This document shows positions 19,685-32,192 of a DNA stretch of 64,000 nucleotides, piece after piece; positions within the stretch are counted from its first letter, which is position 1, and each line of letters opens with the position of its first letter. The notes under the pieces are model-generated. The model saw nothing but the letters and a program-made list of their open reading frames with translations. It had not been told where the DNA came from and did not search any database. The DNA comes from Phallusia mammillata. Taxonomy: Eukaryota > Chordata > Ascidiacea > Phlebobranchia > Ascidiidae. The stretch covers positions 496,746-560,745 of the forward strand of contig QLIY01000002.1 in the NCBI GenBank assembly GCA_003260075.1, read 5' to 3'. The translations under genes and the position numbers were made by a program.

Positions 19685-21508
19685 ATGACGCAAGACACGA
19701 ACGGCCACGGAGATGCAAAAGTGTGAGTTGGTAACTTGCTTTATTGGCAGGATCAATCGTCGCCAGGAATAAATATAGATATTATAAAAGTTCTGTAATT
19801 TATTTCATCAAAAATTCTTCCATTGCTAATGTTCACTGTAAATCAAATCATGGCAATAAGATTTCAATAAATGTCAATACAAGAGCAAGTTATTGCACCA
19901 TTTTTAGACTTTGTGTTGTTCTATGATTAACCAAACCGTGTATTTTAGAACACGACCAGCACCAACTCTGTGGGCACAATCAAATGACAGCCTGTTCCTC
20001 ACCTTCAATGTGCAGGATTGCAAAAATGTGGAAGTTGCTTTTAAACCAGACTGTGTTGAATTTTCTGGACGAGACAGGTCATCTGTTGCATTCAGCAATA
20101 TTTTGACCTTATTTAGTGAAATTAAACCTGAGGTATGTTTAATGAAAAAGAGACAAATTTAAAACTTGTGAACTGTTTTTATCATACATGTTGCCCTATG
20201 TAACACGTCCATAATGTGGTTATTTTAGGGATGTGTGTGGTCAAAAAAGGGATTTGGAGTGGAATGTAATATTCAGAAAAAAACTGCGGGATTTTGGAAG
20301 CGATTATTAAAGGATTCTGCCAAGGTAAATTCCAAAATCTCTATTGCAATTAATGCAAATGAGCTTACTTTTTTAAAAACCCTTTGTTCACTTTAAAGAA
20401 CCACTGGTTGAAAATTGATTTCCAAAGATGGAAAGATGAAGATGACTCGGAAAGTGAGGAAGAAAAAGGGGGAGGAGAGCCAGATTTGTCACAGGTTTGC
20501 AAGCATGTTTGATCTTGTAACAACAGTTATATATTGTAAGCAATCCTAATCTACAAACTTAAAACAGAGATGTTTATTAATGAAGTCTAGCTCTTTAGGT
20601 TTGGGCAAAATCGAAAAAAAAATATGCATTTGGAATGGCCTTGCTCTTCTGAAACATTTCAACCTGGTTTTTCTCCCAAAAATAGTTTTAAATTGCATCT
20701 TCTTGCTTTTTGATGTGTATTGGATAAGAAATGTGTTTAAAACTGTATTTGACCTTTAGATGATGGCTCAAATGGGTCAAGGAATGCCCGGTGGTGGGAT
20801 GATGAACATGGATGGTATGGATGAGGAAGAAGAAGAGGAGGACAGTGATGATGATGGTATGTTGATAAAGTAGTGGTGTCCTGGGTTATTAAGGCTTCAC
20901 TTTATTATTTGAGGCACAAACGATACAAAGTGGTTTCGCAAATGGCAACTTTTGGCCCAAACGTACAACCTACACATAAGTGAAACTATAAAGTCTAGTC
21001 ATTTGACTTATTATGAACTTTAGGAACTGCCATGTTCAATCGTAACATTGATCTTAATCTGCTTTACATTTTTTTAAATTGCTGTTAAGGTGCCAAACAA
21101 TAACTAAAACTTAAGAACTAAGGAATTTAAATGAAAACATAATGTCTTTATATCTGTAACACCTAACCCATTCGTTACCACCACATGTATAATTGCCAGT
21201 TCCGTGTGCTTTCTCTGACATCCCCTCCATATCAAGCATGTTTTTCCCCTTATTGCTTATGTAAAACTTATTCAAGCACAGTTGACAACCTGCACTAATA
21301 ATGACAACAGCGATTGTTGAAACGTCTGCAAGACGTGTTCTATTGTATATGTACAAGTTCTCTGGCAGTTACGTTACTAAACCCTCCTGACGCACATATT
21401 CTGTCCCGTATTTATTTGCGTTTCCAACATATCTAAAACTGAAATATTACAGACATCCCGGAATTAGAAGAGAGTACAACGAAGCAAGAGGACACGCCTG
21501 ACGCGTGA
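19685..21508 (+). CDS. PTGES3: p23 co-chaperone / prostaglandin E synthase 3 homologue
   Basis: HSP90 co-chaperone with a CS domain and acidic tail; cytosolic. Six exons, all in phase: 19685-19722, 19949-20132, 20229-20324, 20399-20494, 20760-20856, 21453-21508; 188 residues (human about 160). CS-domain blocks are TLWAQSNDSLFLTFNVQD, KNVEVAFKPDCVEFSG, the p23 signature NHWLKIDFQRWKDEDD, then a methionine/glycine segment MMAQMGQGMPGGGMM and the acidic DEEEEEEDSDDD. The tail ends in IPELEES...DTPDA. The short exon 1 (MTQDTNGHGDAK) was chosen because its GT splice phase fits exon 2. A poly(A) signal AATAAA lies at 21761-21766. Confidence 0.92.
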
Positions 21509-22031
21509 CGATCCGAGCAATGAAAGCCGTTTTAAACCCTGCAGAAATTTTCCTGGGCACACCCATGCAATCTCAGCGCGAACTGACAAGCACAAAAAAA
21601 CATTTTGCCAATCTTCCCCGTTTAAAGTGTCAGTTGTTGCACGTGTACTTAGTATGCCCTCTCATCATAATGACATAAACTCAACTCAGCAACAATATCA
21701 AGCTCTGCTCCTAAAATGATTATTCGATACTGCTTGTGTATATTACTGTTGAATGCGAGTAATAAAACAACGTGATTGTTGATTTTGAATTTAGGCCTTT
21801 AAGACTTGACGTGATGATGTCAAATGGAAAGTGTTGTTGCATAAATGTGGACATTTTACAGATTTGAATTACAATCCATGGGTGTAACCAGGGTTTTTTT
21901 AAGGTTTGGTTTGGGTGACCGCTAAGTAGTTTTAAGAGACCGCAAGTGTTTCATTTAAATACCAAAAAATAGCCATATTTGCTTAAACGAATTATTTATT
22001 AGGCTACTGGCGGATTTTGGGAAACCGCTGG

Positions 22032-22089
<58 letters not shown>

Positions 22090-22890
22090 TTCTTCTAAAC
22101 CATAAGTAATGGAAATGAAGGTTTCAACTCATGTAATTTTGTTTGTGAAATAGGAAAAGTTCAGTTTATATTATATTACAGACTTTTCGGACTCCATTGC
22201 ATGCTTCATTTCATCAATGGCCTCACCTGTGTGTCTGTAATTTTTATTCAGTAATCACATTTGTGAAGCCCCCCCCCCCTCTTACAAATATCTGTCTAGA
22301 GAAGTATAGTACAGCAAAAAATTTAAAACGAGTTTTGCAGTATTCGTTAAAACTGTGTTTGTCACACTTTCGACAGGTTACCAAACTATTTGTTGTGGCA
22401 CATTTTGCAGAATAAGAAAACATTGATATTAAATTGCTGTTGATATAAAAATCCGACCGATTGAGGATTGGCATTTATTATCCAAACCCGCATATCGTCA
22501 ACATGGCTTAAAACAATGAGCAGTTTGTCCATAATTTCACCAATCACTGCGGTAAAAAGCTAACTGAGGTTAACGTGAAAAACAAATAAAAGCAATATAT
22601 AAAACGATTGCAAATAAGGAAAAAATAGGAGCCAAATTGTTGCCAGGCGCCTGTAATAGCCATCATCTTCTACTCGAACATACACAACACATCCAGCGCA
22701 TTAACGCTTACAGTTGATTTTCAATCCAAACTTTTAAACGAGAGGACCAGTTGATTGAAAACTCCGTCTCATATTACGCTGCATATGCAATTTCAAATTT
22801 GGGGTAAGGGCTAAGGGCTTGGCCACCACGCCATTGGATGCTCTGATGTTTCACGTCTTCAATCCATCTTTCAGGATTTACAACCGAGTT
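21509..22890. other. Convergent intergenic region with a 57-base C-run
   Basis: No gene seen between PTGES3 and the galactosyltransferase-fusion gene. It holds the PTGES3 3' UTR, C-runs at 22033-22089 and 22269-22279, and TTTATT at 22474-22479, a possible minus-strand poly(A) signal for the next gene. Confidence 0.5.
22033..22089. repeat. 57-base C-run
   Basis: Pure C tract in intergenic DNA. No duplicated flank was obvious by eye. Confidence 0.95.
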
Positions 22891-25403
22891 TTACGCTTTT
22901 TGAAGATTTTTAGCTGCGGCCTTCTCTTTGAGGTGCTTAGGCAGAGCGCCATGAAACTGTCTGTGTACGGGACCACCAACATTGAAAGGAGCTGGCGAAG
23001 TATATTTTCCTTGAATTACTGGTGCAATTGTTTTCATCGGGTCGTAAACTTCGATGGGCAACGACTCTTTAGGTGCCCGCTCATAATCGTCTATGTCTTC
23101 TCTCACGTTGTTTCGTTTCTGTAACCATGTAAACACACGTATACATTATGTTTTGCAAACACTGAAAGTTGCCCATTTACTGTCGTTATAAATCATAAAC
23201 AGCATTTGATTTTTATGGCAATGAAATAGTCAAAAACAAAACAAAATTACACTTCATGCTGTACTTTTGGGTGAAAAATATTACACTTACCGGTTGCTTT
23301 TCCACTTCGACTGCTTTAGGTTTTTCGTTTATCCCTTTCAAATGATTTTCTTGTATTCGCAGGTCGTTGCGCTGAAATAGAAGTTGGTTAAGTCAAGTAG
23401 CCTACCATATCAATACATTTTAAAAATACGAGTCCACCAAAGTTATATAAATGTATGTTCCAATTCGACGTAACTAACCTAGTTTGACAATTCTAATATT
23501 TATTTTACATTACTCACATGAATTTCCGCCATCTTTTTTTGAAACTCCCTCTCTCTTTTAGCTTGTTTTGCTTCTTGCTGACGGGCATCACTCATTTTGC
23601 TGTTTGCTCTTTGTACGGCATTGTCGTTCATTTGTTTCCTAGTGACAAACAATGATAACATACACATATTAACACAGCGTGGCTTAATTTCCACTTTGTC
23701 CGCACAACCTGATCGCTTTTTGCCGGCCTTTACACCGACAAACTTTTCAGTAAAACACCGTATTTTTCGAACCAAGCGTCCAACACACAAATATTACCTC
23801 CAGTAAACCTCACGCGCTGCAGCATCGACTTGTCGATCACCGCTTGTCACTTCAAACCACCAGTTCCACTGGAAATACGGTTGTTGGTAACGGTCCTGGA
23901 TTTTGCTCTCCACTGCATAGCAACCTGCAAAACAAAACATAAAACGGTTAACGGTGACACTACAACAGTAGCCTACCAGCTTTACGATTACGGGAGCAAG
24001 ACGAAAAACGAAATTGGCTTGTTTGCAGTATATTCAGTCAAACGTCTACAAACCAATAGTTTTGTGCTTAAATCTAGTAATTTAGTCTGGCGTGACTCCA
24101 CCTCATTAATTCACATAACGCGCACTTAATGCCACAATGTATTATTTGCCCCCCCCCCGGCGTGACTCCACCTCATTAATTCACATAACGCGCACTTAAT
24201 GCCACATATTATTTTTTAGTTGCGGAAAGTAACCATGTAATTCCCTAGAAAGTTTACCTCTTTTTCGCTCTGTCTGCCAATCGAAAAAGTAAAAAAAAAA
24301 TTGTACAAAAAAAAAATAAAAAATTGATCTTCACGTTTTTTATACATTTAAACTCCCCCCCCCCCGCTCTGTCTGCCAATCGAAAAAGTAAAAAAAAAAT
24401 TGTACAAAAAAATTTAAAAAATAGAATAGACGAAAAAAAGAATTGCTCCATGAACGGTAAATTCGTATATGATCTTCACGTTTTTTATACATTTAAACCG
24501 CTTTTAAAACGTTTGTCAACGCACCTGGTATGTTGGGAATAGTGAATTCTACAGTTTTCAGCATGTACTCGCGTGGTGTATCCGGTTTGGAAAAGTCCGG
24601 AATTTTGTCGGTCGGCCAGTGAAATGTGTAGAAGTCTGAAACAATCAAAGTCGTATTGTAGTTTCCAATAAAGTTGAAAGTCCAAGCAACTTAATTCAAC
24701 CCATACTTTCGCCTTTATTTAGTTGAGCTTCAAAATGTTTGCTGTCCCGGTAGTAGAGGAATTTCGAAGGAGTTAGAATAACCTAAAGTGAATGAGTTGT
24801 TTATAATGTGGAAAGCGATGACCAATTGCACCAACAGAACAAAAAGTTTTAGTAAAAAAACTAATTGCCAGCGAAGTGGAGTAAAACATATTCATTTCGT
24901 TTCGCCAAAAAACATTTGTTTTTTGTTCGCTGGCAAATTGTTTTTCACTAAAGCTACTATTTAAGTCCGTGTCTTGCGTACCTAAAAACAAAAGTAATAT
25001 TAGCTATTGATATTAATGTCAAACAAAACGTAAAAAAAATAGCCGGGCCTTTGTTGTTAGGCTTATCAGCTGTTGGATAATGACCAGAAAGTCAGACAGC
25101 CCACTGTTACATATAAATAACTTGCTACCTTCATTTCTACTTCAAACGAGAAATAATGCCGTATATTGCCGTTATAATGCTCGTCAACCCAGTTCATGAT
25201 GTTTTTGTCGACGTGAACTTCAATTGGCTGTGGCAGGGGTTGATAGGCGCCAAGAATAGACGGACAATATTTGATATATGCTGTCGGTGTGCCATGATAG
25301 TTGTGAAAAGGCAGAATATAGTTGCTGAATTCTCGTTTAGTCAAACCGTGCAAAGTGTCGTTATCGTCAAACCGATGATCAAGTTTTATTTCCCCCAACG
25401 CAG

Positions 25404-25476
<73 letters not shown>

Positions 25477-28400
25477 TGGCGTAGATCGTTCCCGAGCGCT
25501 CCCAGTGGCAGTTTTCCGTTGTTTTCTTTTATCAAACGCTCAAGGATGTCTTCACGATGGCGTGGCATAGCTTTTAGATGCAGTGTGTAATGTTCGCCGT
25601 TGTCTTCTTTTACAACTCCACCGCAAACCAAGCCCATGGCTTCGCACTCTCGTTTTGCGAGATCCAACGAATGGTAGATAGTAAGCCGGTCGAACTGGTA
25701 TACATCTTCCAACGTTATTCCATCCCATTTCTTCCAAACGCAAGCTCCCTTGACTGAATTTGTAGTTTGTAGGGGCAGCGGGTTCGGAGCAAAAACGGCA
25801 GCAGCAAAGAAAGCGAAATCACAGTTAAGATAAATTAACAACACTAATGGTTCATGAGCAAAACACTGAAGTGTTCTACCCTTGGTGCATGGTGGTGTTA
25901 CAAGTGACCAATCAGTATGGGCGTTTTACCCCCCCCCCTTCCCCCAACGCAGCAAGTTCTTTGATTCGCAACTGGGCGTGGCGTAGATCGTTCCCGAGCG
26001 CCCCCAGTGGTAGTTTTCCGTTGTTTTCTTTTATCAAACGCTCAAGGGTGTCTTCGCGGTGGCGAGGCATTGCTTTTAGATGCAGCGTGTAATGTTCGCC
26101 GTTGTCTTCCTTTACAACTCCCCCGCAAACCAAACCCATAGCTTCGCACTCTCGTTTTGCGAGATCCAACGAATGGTAGATAGTAAGTCGGTCAAACTGG
26201 TATACATCTTCCAACGTTATTCCATCCCACTTCTTCCAAACGCAAGCTCCCTTGACTGAATTCGTAGTTTGTAGGGGCAGCGAGTTCGGAGCCCCCCCCC
26301 CCGCGAAATCACAGTTAAGACAAATTAAAAACACTAATGGTTCATGAGCAAAACACTGAAGTGTTCTGCCCATGGTGCATGGTGGTGTTACAAGTGACCA
26401 CTCAGTATGGGTGTTTTGCGCATTTTTTTTGCTTTGGGTTAAGAACTTAACAGAAAAAATGGTCGAATGTTTAGCGTATATGTTTCCCATACTGATTGGT
26501 ATTCGGACAGTGGTCTAACTTACTGCAAAGTGGACTGCAAAACTGTAGGTATGGTTGGTATTAGGCGGGAGGTCTTTTCCAATGTTTATCGGAGCGAAAA
26601 CAGCCTGATAGTTACCGAAGGGCCCGGGGCAGTATTTGACATACGGAACCTTGCGCGGAAAGTAATATTTTTTCTCCACTATCGCTTTGGGGTCAGGAGG
26701 CGGTCTGTTTTTCAGGTGCACAACGGGATGCGCCGGGCCCGTGATGACAATGTTACGTGGAATGTTACTCCGTCTAAGCGAGTACTTCTCTTCGCTGTTT
26801 TCTTTTTGCACGCCCTGACACTCGGGGTGAATTTTTTCGCATAACTCGATGGCCTCGGTAAAGTTGTCAACGAGCGAAAATCGAATTTTAGACTCCGGGG
26901 TCGATTCCATAGTCGCTTTTATTTTTTCGGGTATGGGTGGAAATGTTTTTGCGCTTTCAACGCGCAACGCTGTCAAGTGAGCGGCCTCTTTAAGTTCGGA
27001 CAGTTCTATGCTGAAGTCCAAATATTTCCCCTCGAAGCGCTCCCATCGGCATGGCCCTACAGATAAAATACACGCCCATTTTATTAACCGATTCTCATTT
27101 TGTAAAAAACACTTCTTTGTGCTAAAAAACGACAATGTAAAGCAGGTCATATAAGCCATTGTCATGTTTATGCACACACAAGTTTTACTTGGGCTGTTAC
27201 GCTACAAACTGAAATGCTCTGCCCTACAAACTAATCGCCGTTGACTATTTTTGATAGGTGTAGCCTACTGATTTACGTATGGTCCCCCCCCCCAATCGCC
27301 GTTGACTATTTTTGATAGGTGTAGCCTACTGATTTACGTATAGTGTTTAATCCCCCCCCCCTTACACGGAATTTAAAAATAAAAAAATATTTGGCCCGCC
27401 CGAAAATGTTGTGCCATTCATGCGGCCCGCAGTACCAAGTAGGTTCCCCACCCCTGGTTTAATGGGTACTGTAGTATAATTGCAATGCTGTATAATGGTT
27501 TACTATTTAACCTATTCGCCAAAGAAACCGGTTTGGTCACTTGGACACGCCAATAGTTTTGTGCTTAAAGCTACAGAAGCTACAAAAGGCGGATTATCCT
27601 AGAACAAGCGTTTTAACGATGTGTTTAACTAGGAATTTGCAATCGAAGCGGTTTTGATTTTTAGCGGTTTCGTTTTTACATATGATTTGCGCTCGTTATT
27701 GCAGTCCACTTTGCAAGAAATGTACCGGCATTTATCAAAGCTTGTTCGCACATTATCATTTAAAAATCGTAGATGGTAGAGCTACTAACATCATACCTCA
27801 CGACCTACCCACATTTAGCTAATTTTCGATAGGTGGCGCAAAAACCTAAATTATTTATTTAGCGGCTAAAGAGGGATAGGGTTGAAAAGTAAGTTTTTTT
27901 ATACAATAGAAACTAAGTTCCATTGCTAGTTTTATTAAACTTTGAATACTAATACCTTACCCCGGCCCTAATAGCCCTAACCATGAGTATTTTAGAGATA
28001 TGTCATTTAAAGTGCTCTGTCGAAAATTACCTTTCAAAAATTATCTAAATGTGAGTCTGCCGTGAGGTATGGTGTTAGTAGATTTTCTTTTCTTTTTTTG
28101 TAAAAAATACCTTAACGACCAGAATAACACACCAATTTACTCGACGTTATTGTTTATATCCAAATTTTAAAGAACCAAACGTTATGTGTTATTAATAAAC
28201 ACCACACAAGAGTCCCTCCTGCTGGGCGATCAACTAAGCAGGTTATTTAATATTGACATGCATTAGTGCCTGTATCGTTTTGGTCTTCTTGTCACAAAAA
28301 CTACCGCTTGTGCGAAGAGTAGGCCTCATTAAGTCGCTTTTGTTGTGTACGATGGTACGATATAATCGAAGGAAAACGCTTTATCAATGTTAAGACTGAA

Positions 28401-31400
28401 AAGTTTAGCGCAAAACGATGTTTCTCTGAGAGTTCGCGTTAGTTTGATATGTTTTATTTTGCTTCTTGGAAATTCTGCCCTGTTTAACAAAAATGCGCAT
28501 GTTGATTTTGAGTGTCAGAGGGACTCTTGATGTTGTTGTTATTGTGTTTTACTAAAACGTAGCATAACAGTTTATGAAGCAAATAACCCTTACCTGGGTT
28601 TATGTCAATATCCATGGTTGGTTTTCCGTCAACAAACAGAGTTATGCGTTTGACTTCAATCCTACGGACATCGATAACGAACTTTGTGTAGGTGGACTGT
28701 CTTACAGTGTCCACTAAAAGGTATTTGAGATCAGAGAGCCCGTCTGTTGTGGCCCTAATTTCTCGGGTTTTGTTTAACCGAAATCTGTAAAAATAAAAAT
28801 AGAATATGTAGCTTGTTGACACTGACTTGAAGCAACGAAATGTTCATTTTTGGTTTTTAACTTACGGGAACTGATTAGGGCTAAACTTCCATGGATGCTT
28901 GTGTACAATCATCTTGTAACGCCCCACTTTGAGATCCGAAGGCACTATCTTCATTTTACTGTGAAGCAAAACACAGTCATGGTTAACAGTCAAATCAATG
29001 CATTGTCCAGTCGAAATTACATTGTAAAAATCAGCATTGTAATTACTCGAATGAAAGCATTGTCCGCATTGTCTTTAAACAATCGTTTATTTTTTCACAT
29101 TTAATGAAAAATAAAAAGTGTTTCAAAACCATTGTGTGGGAGAACGATTGCTTTTAATTTGTATCTAAGTTATATGTAGTCTGAAACTTTCTTTGGTCTA
29201 TTGCAGGGGTAAGCAACCTGCGGCCCGCGGGCCACATGCGGCCCTTTGATTAAAGTTGTGCGGCCCGCAGAGACACTTGGATTTCAAATGTTATGGCAAA
29301 CAAGTCCAAATTATTATATTTTTTGAGCAGATTAGTGCACCAGGTGCTATTTTTCTACGACCCGACAATATGCTGCTAGAATTAAATGCGAATTTCACTT
29401 GTAGCAAGGCATTTTTGTTATGCAACGAAGTAAAGTCACCTTGTTTTACATAAAGGTGCGGCCCGTGATCTAATCTTCGCAATTGTATTTGGCCCCACAG
29501 TGAAAAAGGTTGCCCACCCCTGGTCTATTGAATTTGTACCCACTTGTAAAAGATTCTAAATTCCATATCATTGTCTTCGCCTCCCCAGCCCCAAAACTGA
29601 TTGGAATGTCCATTTGCTTTCCTGTATTGCTTTGGACTGATTCCAGTCACTCCTCCGAAATCCGTTCCGTAATGAGGCTTGTATTCAAATTTGTCGATCG
29701 CTGCAATATAAGAACGATAAGGAATTTCTCCTGCCTTCAGTGGCTTTTGAAAGTTACACTGAATTGAATAATTTGTGTATGCAGTACCTAGAGTTACAAT
29801 TACGCCATTGTAAACAACTTAAATATGTATCTTTGGTAAGAAATCCAGTGACAAAGAACAACACAATTGAAGTTGCTTGTTTAAACGTATATTTTACCCG
29901 GCGATAAATGACGTGGTTGGTTCCCGCACATATACATGTTCATGTCGTTTTCTGGGATCATATCTACGTCGTGAAACACAATACAGTCGTAAGAGTCCAG
30001 TTTCATCGCTTCTTCAAACGCCGCGTTCATCACCATCGCCTTGTTGAACTGCCCATTGTCGAACTGCATAAACAGCATTATGCTTTCGGTTGGCAATAAC
30101 AATAAGTCCAAATTCAACTGCGGTGTACTTTTTTATGTTCTTCCCCCCCCCCTCATCACCATCGCCTTGTTGAACTGCCCATTGTCGAACTGCATAAACA
30201 ACATTATGCTTTCGGTTGGTAATAACAATAAGTCCAAATTCAACTGCGGTGTACTTTTTTATGTTCTCTTTCATGGTATGTAATTTTAGTGTTCGAATAA
30301 TGAGCAGTGTGGATTGAAGTGTTCATTTTTACCTGTTCTGCAACATAAATGCAATACTTCGTTTTTTGTCGCTTTAGGATAGGATGCAAGTAGTACAAGA
30401 GAGTTTTTAGATGTGCATCTCTATCCTTGAACGGGATAATGACGGCCACTTTTTGCCTGCAACAAGAACCAAACAATTTGCGGTAATTATATCAGCTGTA
30501 AACGAATACCTTTTACGCCCGTACAAACGCCCCAGGACTAAACGGTTGTAACTTGATTCAACGTTCCAAAGGATATTCCAAATACTTACAGAGGTTTACA
30601 GGCTGTTGGAACATAGCATCCACCCTTTAATAAGTCAGGTCCAGATACTTTTTCCACCTCTTCGTATGAAGGTGTGATGTTGGGATTGATAAACAAGGTA
30701 CCAACTGAAACAAGAAAGAAAATTCTGATGACAATTGCACATTTCATATTGTTCACAAAGTTAGCACAATTTTTATGATATAAGAGCGTAGCTTCAATTT
30801 CAAACGGCGAAAATGAATTTCATGTAAGAAGTTTGTCCTACGCAGCTCTGATGGTGTTTCGGAGCAGTTTTTTAATCCCATTAGGTGTCGGGACGCTGCT
30901 TCTTCCTTCACATCGTACTCAACGCTTTTTGGTACTTTGCGAATTTCTTCAGAAAAACGATGGGCATCCGATGGAACTCGAATGTTACTATTGTAGGGAT
31001 GATCACTGCAAAAAATGTAGAGACACGTTGACACTGCTTGATTACACGTTAAATGCATGGGTTTGAAGATTTTCGCATTTGTGTCATTACGTTCACATTG
31101 CTTTTTGGTTTTAAATATAATAATATGGAACTGTTATTTTATCTGGTAGTTTAAATTCACCGCTAAATTTTCTAAATTTAACTTAAGTTTGTTCGAAAAT
31201 GACTCTATTTGCATGTAGAAGCAGGTTTTCGCAATATAATATGATGCAATATAACGCAATACAATCCAAAATGTGTTTAAAACACTTTAAATAGGTATGT
31301 GATACTTTAAACAATTGCCCAAAGGGTTTATCGTAATTGGACAAGATTAGCTTCAGAGGAACTTTAATTAGTCTGAGCCAAGAACCTATACCTGTTGCGC

Positions 31401-31603
31401 CGTGACATAGACAAGGCGGCGACCAAAGTGAATAATCCAACCAAGAACACTTTCACATATTTCCTCTTTCCTGGCCTTCGCAACCAACGTGAAGGGATAA
31501 ATCCACACGAAGAAATGCTTCTACTGATTCTTTGCAAAAGTGTCATTTTCCTCGCTGCAGATATAAACCGATGACTGGTGAATTGAACACCTTCACCGAA
31601 CAA
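22891..31603 (-). CDS. Beta-1,4-galactosyltransferase with a long novel C-terminal extension
   Basis: Sixteen exons, about 1,020 residues. Catalytic part: 31392-31603 (possible second start at 31546; type II membrane anchor VKVFLVGLFTLVAALSM), 30842-31005, 30590-30704, 30333-30456 (VAVIIPFKDRDAHL), 29898-30063 (metal motif FHDVDMIPENDMNMY), 29540-29700 (acceptor site QFWGWGGEDNDM), 28866-28948, 28594-28784 (DGLSDLKYLLVD). The human enzyme ends about here. The frame instead continues in matching splice phase through 26524-27056, 25129-25748 (interrupted), 24707-24782, 24525-24635, 23798-23924, 23518-23638, 23291-23371 and 22891-23118. The extension has two related units (GPCRWERF...YVKYCPGPFGNYQ and GACVWKKW...YIKYCPSILGAYQ), then an aromatic-rich part and a charged helical tail (QEAKQAKREREFQKKMAE). 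The catalytic part should act in the Golgi lumen; the extension's role is unknown. The 29540/28948 junction is the least certain. Confidence 0.8.
24091..24207. repeat. Duplicated intron segment around a C-run
   Basis: 24091-24148 and 24159-24207 share GGCGTGACTCCACCTCATTA, joined by ten C. It lies in an intron of the galactosyltransferase-fusion gene. Confidence 0.85.
24254..24500. repeat. Second duplicated intron segment around a C-run
   Basis: The block containing CGCTCTGTCTGCCAATCG and a later GATCTTCACGTTTTTTATAC occurs on both sides of the C-run at 24355-24365, with small indels in A-runs. Confidence 0.8.
25404..25476. repeat. 73-base C-run interrupting a coding exon
   Basis: Pure C tract inside exon 10 of the galactosyltransferase-fusion gene. 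It replaces the stretch encoding LRHAQLRIKELA, which is intact in the second copy near 25939-25985. It creates a false poly-Gly/poly-Pro frame. Confidence 0.95.
25477..26415. repeat. Two allelic copies of fusion-gene exon 10
   Basis: 25477-25918 and 25979-26415 carry the same exon part and flanking intron, with C-runs at 25929-25938 and 26292-26302. By hand I count about 17 differences in about 325 aligned bases. Only one changes the exon's protein (REDILERL versus REDTLERL). This fits two alleles under purifying selection. Confidence 0.85.
27226..27361. repeat. Duplicated intron segment bounded by C-runs
   Basis: About 57 bases (starting near AATCGCCGTTGACTATTTTT) occur before and after the C-run at 27284-27293; a second C-run at 27352-27361 follows the second copy. 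Confidence 0.8.
27362..27462. mobile_element. Fragment of a hAT-type element (right end only)
   Basis: Contains GCGGCCCGCAGTACC and ends GTTCCCCACCCCTG, like the right end of the complete element at 29204-29522. The left end is absent; the fragment starts at a C-run, so it may have been lost in assembly. Confidence 0.45.
29204..29522. mobile_element. Non-autonomous hAT-type element, 319 bp
   Basis: Ends CAGGGGTAAGCAACCTG ... AGGTTGCCCACCCCTG are imperfect inverted repeats, flanked by the exact 8-bp duplication GTCTATTG (29196-29203 and 29523-29530). Subterminal GCGGCCCGC repeats are typical of this widespread hAT group. No transposase. It lies in an intron of the galactosyltransferase-fusion gene. 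Confidence 0.88.
30029..30265. repeat. Duplicated part of galactosyltransferase exon 5 around a C-run
   Basis: 30029-30142 and 30153-30265 match closely, joined by ten C (30143-30152). Each contains the exon start (FDNGQFNKAMVM) and its upstream intron; only the lower-coordinate copy continues into the full exon. Confidence 0.88.
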
Positions 31604-32192
31604 TTATGTTAGCAGTTTTTCATAAAGCAAGCTGTGAACACTCCAAGCCTATTGTTACACAAAATACAAAAGTCAAACCATGAAAGATCATTAACAGTTT
31701 CTGCTATTGCTTTGTTTGACAGCTTTCTAACGCCATTCTGCATGCAGTGAATCGCGTTTACATCGAGACGAGCCACGTCGTTCTGTCCAAGACTGGTTTT
31801 TCTGTTGAACGATCTTTTGGAATGACCCGCGGCTATTTAACACGCAAAAGGCTCTGTTTCGACCCATATTGTGCGCTCTACGAAGTGTCTGTGGTATGAG
31901 TATTTTGCGCTGGCCTGGGCGATTACATACTTATACTTTGATGAGTTTAATTAGGCTCAAATTTCCATCAAAACACATAGAACTGGTCCCCGTCGGGACA
32001 AAAAAGAGAAGCCTTCTGCGTTTTGCTCATTCTCGGTTGAGCAGTGCAACACAAAAAGATTTTCCTGGCGCTAAATTTCTTACATGCTAAATACAATTAT
32101 AAATTTTTCGGTGCCCTTTTAGGCAACTTCTACGACTATATAAATTCAAAAACAATATGTACATAAACTACCTTATACTTCAGTAACTTTAC

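Noticed and set aside
25386-26490. Two tandem paralogous genes at 25.1-25.8 and 25.9-26.4 kb
   Set aside because: The second copy lacks its own downstream exons and differs mostly at silent sites, so it is the other allele of one exon.
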